A DNA stretch of 24,014 nucleotides from Zygnema cylindricum (taxonomy: Eukaryota; Streptophyta; Zygnematophyceae; Zygnematales; Zygnemataceae): positions 1 through 24,014 of the forward strand of contig JBBHKE010000101.1 of NCBI GenBank assembly GCA_037447655.1, given 5' to 3'. A program made the position numbers and the translations under genes. Below, piece after piece: positions 18,801-24,014 of this stretch; position 1 is the first letter of the stretch; each line of letters opens with the position of its first letter. The notes under the pieces are model-generated. The model worked only from the letters and a program-made list of their open reading frames with translations, did no database searches and had not been told where the DNA came from.

Positions 18801-21376
18801 CAGGCCACAGTGTATGTGCTCTGGTCCACGGATTCGAGCCCTATTTCTATGTGAGGGCTCCGTTGGGATGTGATCCGGACGAAGTCGACGAGTTTCGATC
18901 TGCGTTAGAGGTGAGGAGAGTTGACTGGCGCTGACTTTTTGTGACTAGGATTGACTTTGACTTTGACTCTAGGAAAACCCTCAAAAAACCCTTAATTCTA
19001 AAAACCCTGAAAAACCCCAAAATTCCTGGATTTTTTACAGCTTGCTATGAACATTACGTCCAAAAAACCTAACGGAACGGAAAATTTTGTACGGAAAGTG
19101 GAACTTGTCGATCGACAAACAGTGATGCATTACCAGGAGGAAAAATTGGCGAAATTTTTCAAAATTACGATGTCTCTTCCCTCCATGGTGGCATCTTGTC
19201 GAGGTGAGTTTTGGTTTTATTTATCTACCAACCTTATCTTTATTTGTTTATTTATTTATTCTTCTTTGTTCTTTGAGAATTGAGAAGAAGGTATCGAAAC
19301 GGGACAAAAAAAGAGTTGGTGACATTTTTTTTTGGGTCGAGAAGGTTAACGAATGCGATGTTTTTTGGACATTTACCGAATCCTAAAAAGCTTCTAAGAA
19401 TTTTTAATGTTGGAGTTTCTCATGTCAAGAATGATCTTTTCATCTTTGAGAATTTAAACCTTTTTGGAATTTAGAAATTGGACATTGGATGGATAACATT
19501 AGCCACTTATAGGCCTTACATTTGTCACTTGTAGCTGTGACATTTGTCCCATGTAGGGGTGACATTTGTCACAAAACATTTATGGGACAAAACGTATGCG
19601 TGAGGGATTGGCGCACTTTTTCGGATTTTTCATGATGGGAAAAAAACGTTTCTCATGCCATCAAAGAAAGAACATTTTGGATTTTTTTTTTTTTAAAAAA
19701 ACATTTTTTTGGATTTCAGTGTATCGGATATCGCACATGAAAATTGGACATTTTGACATTGGTCATCAAACATGTCATGCCTTTTTGTGACAAATGTCAC
19801 GCCTATTTGGGACATCAAACATTGGACATTGAAAATTAGATATTGGACATGGAAAAATAAACATTGGACATTGGACATTGTGCATTGGACATTGGACATT
19901 GGACATTAGACATTGGACATTGGACATTGGACATTGCACATTGGACATTGGACATTGGACATTAGACATTGGACATTGGACATTAGACATTGGACACTGG
20001 ATATTGGACTTTGGACATTGGACATGGAATGTTAAACCTTATCCGCCTATTTGTAAAAAATGTCACGCCTTCTGACAATTGTCACGTTAAATTTTTAACA
20101 TTTAAAATTGGACATGGAACATTGGAAAGAAGGATGTTGGACAACATACATTAAACTTTTGAAAACGAATGTTAAACATCGTTCGTGAATATTGAACATC
20201 GAAGATTTAAAAGTGGATGCTAAACATTGGATGTTGGAATTGAAACTGATTTAATTAATTTAATTGATATTAAACATCAAACATCAAACATTAAAACTGA
20301 ACATTGAACAGTTTTTCAAAAATTTCGCACATCTGGCCTCTAACATGAATCACATTTGATAAAAAATAAAAAATCGAACATAAAAACCAAACATTGAATA
20401 ATGTTTCAACATGAACATTTTTTTTTAAATTTCATACATCTAGTTCTTAATGTGGATCACATTTAATTGACAATGTAAAGTACAGAGAATGAATCTTAGT
20501 CTAGCTTTTTCAGATATTTTCTCTCATAACATATGTTGTTTTCTTTTTTGTTGTTCACAAAAATAGCAACTTGAAACCTCATTTGAAACCTTACTAACCT
20601 TAATTAACCTTAATTTAACCTTAATTATGACCCTAATTCTTACCCTATTTTTTATCCTTATTCTAATCTTTTATTTTACCCTTACCTGCAAATGTTGTCT
20701 TGAACCTAAAACCCCAATTTCCTACCTTTTTGAAACCAAATTTCTCTCTTTTTTCAACACTTCCAGTTAAATATTTCAAAATTTTAAACCCTATAAAACC
20801 CCAAAATGCAGGAAAAATGCCTGTTAAAATACGACTAAAAATGACAAAAAATCCACAAAAAAACACAAAATATACACGAAAAATCCTGTAATAAAATCCA
20901 CACTAATTGTGGTGAGAAAAATAAAATGTGTATCTTAATATTTGATATTACATATATGTATTGTACTTTGGCAGGAATTTTGGAAAGAGGACTTTCGTGG
21001 GGTGGAGGGAGAGGAGCGATTCCCCAAGTTACATATGAAAGTAACGTCCTTTATGCCCTTCGGTTTATGATCGATAATGGTGTTTCTGGAGGAAATTGGA
21101 TCGAACTTCCCCCGGGAACTTATCACAAATCGGAAAAACCCGTTTCGTTTTGTCAATTGGAGTTCAATATTTTGTATCCGTTTTTCCAAGTTTTTTTTTT
21201 GTCCTTGGTTTTTTTTTGGGTTTTCTTTCTTTTTTTTTGGGTTTTCTTTTTAGACTTTCATGATACTGTTTTCTTGCCTTTTAAATTTCTCTATTCTTTT
21301 TTTTTTTCACAAAAGAAAAAAAAAAAAAGAAGGTACTGAATAATGTTGAAAATGTCATTTGTATATAAGATATTGC

Positions 21377-21449
<73 letters not shown>

Positions 21450-22540
21450 ATAAAAAAAACTGTTTTGTTATTTTTTATTCTCTTGTTTTTCTTTTCTTGA
21501 CAAAAATAATATATGCATGTACATTACATTTTATAAAATAAATTGTGATAATATCAGTATCTTTTTTTTTTTGTTATCAAAATCTTCGCGTTATTTTCCC
21601 TTGACAAAATTAAAAAAATTATACGATGTATATATATAAAAAAAAAGATGTAATAAACTTGTGAGTCACCCTCCTATAGGCCAATGGTCAAAAATGGCTC
21701 CTTTTCGAATTTTAAGTTTCGATATTGAGTGTATGGGGAGAAAGGGGCATTTCCCGGAACCCGATAAAGACCCAGTTATTCAGGTAAAAATCCCAATTTA
21801 AAAAAAAAAAAAACCCCCTTTTTTTGTTTTTTCCAATTATTTTAGGAGAGAGCTTTGTTTTGATGTAATTTGAGTAAAAACTGGTTACCAAATGCCCTAA
21901 AACACCCTAAAAAACCCTAAAAAGCCCTGAAAACCTTAAAAGCCCTAAAATCCCTAAAACCCCTTAATACCTTAAAAACCCTTATTACCCTAAAAATGCT
22001 AAACCCCCTAAAATGCCCCAAAAACCCTAATAAACCCTAAAAAACCCTAAGAACCCTGTTAAACCTTTAAATGAGCATTTCCCGCAACCCAATAAAGATC
22101 CGGTTATTCAGGTAAAAACCCTCCAAAAAGACGTTTAAGAATAAGAAATTGGTTACTAAAAAATTCCAAAAAACCCTAAATCCTAAAATTTTGAAAAACC
22201 CCAAACCATTAACACTGATTGAGAATCTGAATTTACATCTTAAAACTTGTAACCCTAACGAATAAACCCTAAAAAAACCCCAAAACCCTCCCTAAAACCG
22301 GCTTCCAAAATCCCTCTAAAACCCCTCTAAAAACCCTTAAAAACCCTAAAACCCCTAAAACCCCTAAAATTCCTAAATAACCCTCTAAAACCCTAATGGC
22401 AGATTGCCAATCTGGTGACCCTCCAAGGCTCCTCCGCCCCTATGGTACGGAATGTGATGACTTTAGGAAGTTGCGCGGCAATTACTGGAGCTGAGGTTTT
22501 TTCGTACGATAAAGAGGAAAAAGTACTTCTCGCATGGAAA
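14230..22540 (+). CDS. POLD1: DNA polymerase delta catalytic subunit, 5' part (exons 1-8)
   Basis: This is the catalytic subunit of replicative polymerase delta, a nuclear B-family polymerase with 3'-5' proofreading that works mainly on the lagging strand. Exons are 14230-14330, 14763-15064, 17513-17620, 18804-18910, 19041-19203, 20975-21173, 21648-21783 and 22403-22540. They join in phase to 418 codons without a stop. Visible blocks: basic Ser/Pro-rich N-terminus; [89 protein letters not shown] with Exo I residues D352 and E354; [23 protein letters not shown] and IANLVTLQG are plant-type. The usual length is about 1,100 residues, so the rest (Exo II onward and polymerase domain) lies beyond 24014. 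Introns range from 130 to 2,448 bp and hold many exon-edge copies. Confidence 0.95.
14422..14470. repeat. GTTTAAAC palindromes in intron 1
   Basis: The 8-bp palindrome GTTTAAAC occurs at 14381, 14422, 14444 and 14463, with a half site (ATTAAACGG) between. Flanking bases (CG before, GG after) are partly kept. Confidence 0.75.
14763..15064 (+). CDS. POLD1: POLD1 exon 2 (acidic N-terminal region with pentapeptide repeat)
   Basis: The acceptor is AAATCAG (14756-14762) after a T-rich tract; the donor is GTGGGT at 15065. From 14788 to 14892 it has seven 15-bp units encoding [30 protein letters not shown] and ADVAD. Then comes the conserved acidic [13 protein letters not shown] and [12 protein letters not shown] nearer acceptor, CTCAG at 14774-14778, would open in phase 0, which no visible exon 1 donor supplies. 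Confidence 0.8.
14788..14892 (+). repeat. 15-bp coding minisatellite in POLD1 exon 2
   Basis: Seven units of the GCTGACGTGGCGGAC type. Similar GATGACGTCAGCAAC and GCTGACGTCAGCAGT sequences lie in intron 1 at 14503-14540. The five-residue period keeps the reading frame. Confidence 0.9.
15120..15178. repeat. A-run and (GA)n in intron 2
   Basis: Poly-A followed by a GA-repeat, found again in shorter form at 15302-15330. It is part of the unit that carries the exon 2 edge copies. Confidence 0.8.
15195..15674 (+). repeat. Four decayed copies of POLD1 exon 2 3' edge plus donor
   Basis: Copies at 15195-15240, 15339-15385, 15467-15512 and 15624-15674 match the true edge (15032-15074): GAGGATTTCGACCCGAAAAA, TACGGCAATTG, GTGGGT. 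Spacing is about 130-170 bases. The GTGGGT/C donor is intact in the second and fourth copies and lost in the first and third. AT-rich intron sequence separates them. Confidence 0.9.
15675..16209. other. AT-rich interior of POLD1 intron 2
   Basis: It contains poly-T runs, (ATT)n and an (AT)n tract at about 15810-15846. No gene is seen. Confidence 0.6.
16210..16555. repeat. Minisatellite with GTGGGTTTATTTAGTTTCAT
   Basis: About eight imperfect units of roughly 30-50 bases combine GTGGGTTTATTTAG, TTTCATTAATAATAT and GAAA. The GTGGGTTTATTT core resembles the exon 2 donor and first intron bases seen in the copy at 15378, so the array may derive from that junction. Confidence 0.8.
16868..17200. 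repeat. CT-rich low-complexity tract in intron 2
   Basis: Long CTCTCTCC/CCCTTTCTCTCTC runs, interrupted at 16993-17022 by a copy of the exon 3 acceptor edge. The pyrimidine run resembles an over-grown polypyrimidine tract. Confidence 0.9.
16993..17452 (+). repeat. Five decayed copies of POLD1 exon 3 5' edge plus acceptor
   Basis: Copies at 16993-17022, 17203-17230, 17279-17311, 17355-17388 and 17424-17452 resemble the true edge at 17509-17543 (GCAG, TTTTCCAGCAGCTGGAAATC, GACTATG). The last copy reads CACAGTTTTCCGACAGCTGG with an intact acceptor. Those at 16993 and 17279 also keep an AG. Each is preceded by a pyrimidine run. Confidence 0.88.
17513..17620 (+). CDS. POLD1: POLD1 exon 3 (FQQLEID block)
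   Basis: The acceptor is a long T run with GCAG; the donor is GTGTGG at 17621. It encodes [11 protein letters not shown], a stretch conserved in polymerase delta from plants to animals, then [11 protein letters not shown]. Incoming phase 1 is satisfied by exon 2, giving a valine across the junction. Confidence 0.93.
17714..17785 (+). repeat. Decayed copy of POLD1 exon 3 3' edge plus donor
   Basis: About 70 bases match 17557-17632: CTCTCC..ACCTCT, GGTAATTGTTTGAATATTTG, GGTCACCGAAAA, GGTGTGGATTTT. It carries a TGA in the exon frame, but the GTGTGG donor is intact. Confidence 0.9.
18308..18715 (+). repeat. Three decayed copies of POLD1 exon 4 5' edge plus acceptor
   Basis: Copies at 18308-18352, 18436-18492 and 18660-18715 match the true edge 18789-18850: GGCCACAGTGTATGTGCTCT, GGTCCACGGATTCGAGCCCT. 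The first has TGA in place of TGT-type sequence, and the second and third have 2-base deletions that shift frame. Only the third keeps an AG acceptor (TTTTTTTCAG). Confidence 0.92.
18804..18910 (+). CDS. POLD1: POLD1 exon 4 (HGFEPYFY block)
   Basis: The acceptor is TTTTTTCCAG; the donor is GTGAGG at 18911. It encodes (G)[20 protein letters not shown] and on to RSALE, the N-terminal domain strand conserved in B-family polymerases. It completes a glycine with exon 3 and ends in phase 0. Confidence 0.95.
19041..19203 (+). CDS. POLD1: POLD1 exon 5 (MVASCR block)
   Basis: The acceptor is TTTTTTACAG; the donor is GTGAGT. It encodes [16 protein letters not shown] to [14 protein letters not shown]. 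The intron before it is only 130 bp, the shortest in this gene, and has no edge copy. Confidence 0.95.
19538..20083. repeat. GTGACATTTGTCAC dyads around satellite array 2
   Basis: Imperfect dyads of this form occur near 19538, 19559, 19787 and 20070, with GTCACGCC at 19797 and 20061. They frame the TTGGACA array. Confidence 0.6.
19729..20035. repeat. TTGGACA 7-bp satellite, array 2, in POLD1 intron 5
   Basis: A regular core (19860-20030) of ACATTGG heptamers with a few TAGACAT variants. Looser derivatives (AAACATCAAAC, AACATTGAA) continue to about 20310. It is the same heptamer as array 1 at 1413-1609 and the same orientation within the window. Confidence 0.93.
20311..20974. other. AT-rich end of POLD1 intron 5
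   Basis: It contains CCTTAATT/AACCTTAATT repeats (20585-20660) and AAACCCTATAAAACCCC-type sequence (20785-20805). No gene is seen. Confidence 0.6.
20975..21173 (+). CDS. POLD1: POLD1 exon 6 (GGNWIELP block)
   Basis: The acceptor is TTTGGCAG; the donor is GTATCC at 21174. It encodes (G)[46 protein letters not shown] and FCQLEFNI. The donor is chosen because its phase 2 joins exon 7 to give [18 protein letters not shown], which aligns to the plant family without a gap. The frame stays open past the donor for 55 more codons but turns into F/L/W-rich intron translation. Confidence 0.88.
21381..21447. repeat. (AT)n microsatellite in intron 6
   Basis: About 33 AT dinucleotides without interruption. 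Confidence 0.97.
21648..21783 (+). CDS. POLD1: POLD1 exon 7 (Exo I motif)
   Basis: It encodes (L)[37 protein letters not shown] and DKDPVIQ. D352 and E354 of FDIE are the metal-binding residues of Exo I in the proofreading exonuclease. The donor is GTAAAA. The acceptor (after AAAAAAAAAG) has no pyrimidine tract. A second AG (CCTATAG, 21679) is closer to consensus but gives phase 1, which exon 6 does not supply, and would drop the conserved SHPP segment. Confidence 0.85.
21885..22398. repeat. AAACCCT-like degenerate repeat in POLD1 intron 7
   Basis: Scores of ACCCTAAAA, CCCTAAAAACC and similar units of 7-9 bases, close to the plant telomere unit (CCCTAAA) but irregular. Smaller patches occur at 16718-16760 and 18970-19022 in other introns. 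Confidence 0.85.
22072..22121 (+). repeat. Copy of POLD1 exon 7 3' edge plus donor
   Basis: About 45 bases match 21745-21793: GCATTTCCCGCAACCCAATA, AAGATCCGGTTATTCAG, GTAAAAACC. The donor is intact. It lies 327 bases after the original. Confidence 0.93.
22403..22540 (+). CDS. POLD1: POLD1 exon 8 (IANLVTLQG block)
   Basis: The acceptor is AATGGCAG, without a strong pyrimidine run; the donor is GTCAGT. It encodes [20 protein letters not shown] to [10 protein letters not shown] in phase 0 at both ends. It stops just before the region expected to hold Exo II. No later exon is found before 24014. Confidence 0.95.
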
Positions 22541-22985
22541 GTCAGTTCCGCTTTCCGTTTCGGTTTTTTTTCTCCGTTTCCTTCCCCGCTTCCTTTGTTT
22601 TTTCTGTTCTAGGTTTTTACGTGATTTTTTTTTTTTTTGTTTTTATAGTTTGTTTAGTTTTGGGACGATAAAGAGGAAAAAGTACTTCTGGCATGGAAGT
22701 CAGTTCTTTTTTCCGTTTCCGTTTCTTTTTTCCGTTTCTGTTTCCTTTTTCCGTTTCCTTTTTCCCTTTCCTTTTTCCATTTCTTTTTTCCGTTTCTTTT
22801 TTCCGTTTTCCTTTTTTTATCTGCTCTATTTTCATTTTGTTTTTTTCCTAGGTTTTTTTTTTCGCTTAAGTTTATTTTTAGTTTTGGGACGATAAAGAGG
22901 AGAAGGAAGTGCTTCTCGCATGGAAAGTCAGTTCCTTTTTCGTTTCCGTTTCCAGTTCTCTTTTTGTTTTCGTTCTTGGTTTGGT
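22541..22985. repeat. TTCCGTTTC low-complexity between exon 8 copies
   Basis: Repeated TTTTTCCGTTTC, TTTCCTTTTTCCG and similar units. The first bases of the intron (GTCAGTTCCG, then CTTTCCGTTTC) contain the unit, so the array seems to grow out of the donor side. Similar units recur at 23763-23880. Confidence 0.85.
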
Positions 22986-23760
22986 TTGTACCATTTACTG
23001 AATTCAGTCAAAGTCAGTTTAAATGGCATTAAAATTCAGTTCAAATTCAGTTCAAATTTAGTTCAGTTTTAGTCACAGTCAAAGTCAGTCAAAGTCAGTG
23101 AAATTCAGTGAAATTTAGTCAGATTTAGTCAAATTTAGTCAAACTCACTTCAAATTTAGTCAATTCCACTCAAAGTCAGTCAAAGTCAGTCAAAAGTTCA
23201 ATTTCAGTCAAATTGAGTTCGAATTCAGTTTAAACTCAGTTCTAATTCAGTCAAATTTTGTCAAATTCAGTCAAATTTTGTCAAATTCAGTTCAAATTTT
23301 GTCAAATTCAGGTCAAAATATTGCACATCTACACTTTTCCTTCCATTCCATTCATTCAAGGGTGGTCCAGATTCCATTCCGATTCCATTCCCTTCTGTCC
23401 CTCCATCCATTCCATTCCCTTCCCTCCCCTCCTTCCTCCATTTCCTCCTTCCTTCCTCCATTTCCTTCCTCCTTCCATTCCTCAGCCTCCCTCCCTTCTT
23501 CTCTTTTCCCTCCACTTGTCTCCATTCCGTTTTGTCCCTTTCCGTTCTAACTCGGTTTGTCCGTTTTTGTCCTTTTTTTTCCTTTTTGTGCATTTTTTCC
23601 TTTTGTCTTTTGTTGTCCTTTTTGTAGTTTAATGTCCTTTTTTGTGTCCTTCGCTGCGTCCTTTTTTGTCATTTTTTGTCATTTTTTGTCATTTTTTTTC
23701 CTTTTTTCTTTTCCTATGACAAAAAGGAGAAAGTGTGTGGCATAGAAAGTCAGTTTTGTT
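22662..23760 (+). repeat. Three copies of POLD1 exon 8 3' edge plus donor
   Basis: Copies at 22662-22707, 22885-22937 and 23716-23760 match the true edge 22505-22550 (ACGATAAAGAGGAAAAAGTA, CTTCTCGCATGGAAA, GTCAGTT). All keep GTCAGT. The second has an in-frame 3-base insertion and still reads DKEEKEVLLAWK. The first has lost one A before the donor. The third is much shorter and more diverged. Confidence 0.92.
23000..23325. repeat. CAGTCAAA/CAGTTCAAATT repeat
   Basis: Units of 9-11 bases such as AAAGTCAGTC, AAATTCAGTC and AAATTTAGTC. AAAGTCAGT is exactly the exon 8 end plus donor. Confidence 0.88.
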
Positions 23761-24014
23761 CCGTTCCTGTTTAAGTTTCCGTTTTTTTTTTCGTTTCCGT
23801 TTTCGTTTCCGCTTTAGTTTTTTTTTTGCTTTCCGTTTTAGCTTTTGTTTCTGTTCTGTTGCATTCCTTTTCCGTTTTCTTTGGATTTCGATTTGAATTT
23901 TGGTTTTTATAATTATTATTATTATTGTTGTTGTCGTTATTATTATTATTATTGTTATTAGTATTATTATTGTTATTTTTAATTATTATTATTATTGTTG
24001 TTGTTTTTTTTATT
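23326..24014. other. Low-complexity end of the window (POLD1 intron 8)
   Basis: It contains CCATTCC/CCTTCCTCCATT repeats (23340-23530), TTTTTGTC repeats (23560-23700) and an (ATT)/(GTT) trinucleotide tract (23908-24014). No exon is recognised apart from the decayed edge copy at 23716-23760. Confidence 0.7.

Larger units (their letters stand above)
18240..18960. repeat. TTGAC-rich repeat around POLD1 exon 4
   Basis: Dozens of CCGTTGACT, GTTTGACTCC and GTTGACCT motifs, 8-12 bases apart, fill the end of intron 3 and resume just after exon 4. Each exon-edge copy and the real acceptor is preceded by CCGTTGACTTTTT. Confidence 0.9.

Noticed and set aside
18262-18829. Minus-strand frames with VKQSQQ repeats
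   Set aside because: Translation of the TTGAC repeat antisense to POLD1 intron 3.
20926-21339. Exon 6 extended to the stop at 21337
   Set aside because: After QLEFNI the frame becomes F/L/W-rich intron translation; splicing at 21174 restores the conserved sequence in exon 7.

Overview
The window is eukaryotic nuclear DNA, most likely from a streptophyte (green-plant lineage). The best evidence is a multi-exon gene for the DNA polymerase delta catalytic subunit. Its protein has plant-type blocks ([26 protein letters not shown]) where animal proteins differ. A decayed plant-type retroelement ORF and degenerate AAACCCT-like intron tracts agree with this. The bloated introns and heavy satellite load would suit a charophyte such as Chara, but that is a guess. 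No bacterial operon, rRNA or CRISPR is present.

Left end, minus strand (358-1926): a complete, compact three-exon gene for a single-domain GNAT acetyltransferase (161 aa). It is hard to see because no single ORF exceeds 50 codons of real sequence, yet splice phases and the family motifs fit without gaps. Intron 1 holds a TTGGACA satellite.

Middle (about 2000-13960): gene-poor and repeat-rich. It contains two intact tRNA-Ile(AAU) genes (2920-2993, 7028-7101), each followed at once by a tandem array, and a third decayed copy (9507-9580). A 1.67 kb minisatellite (7102-8770) changes unit length stepwise. DNA-transposon remnants form two families. One is a TA-flanked MITE with ends TACACCGTG...CACGGTGTA. 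The other is a hAT-like MITE with ends TAGTGTTGGG. One hAT-like copy sits inside one TA-MITE with a perfect 8-bp target duplication. There are also further arrays and a decayed retroelement-type ORF (about 11221-11690).

Right end, plus strand (14230-22540 and beyond the window): the 5' half of POLD1, eight exons giving a phase-consistent 418-codon N-terminal part that includes the exonuclease Exo I motif (FDIE). The gene leaves the window before the Exo II, Exo III and polymerase motifs.

The most striking observation is that POLD1 introns contain decayed tandem copies of the adjoining exon edge plus its splice site. There are four copies of the exon 2 donor edge, five of the exon 3 acceptor edge, one of the exon 3 donor edge, three of the exon 4 acceptor edge, one of the exon 7 donor edge and three of the exon 8 donor edge. 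These introns look as if they grew by repeated duplication across exon-intron junctions, leaving many decoy splice sites. The low-complexity arrays between the copies appear in part to be amplified from the same junction sequence.
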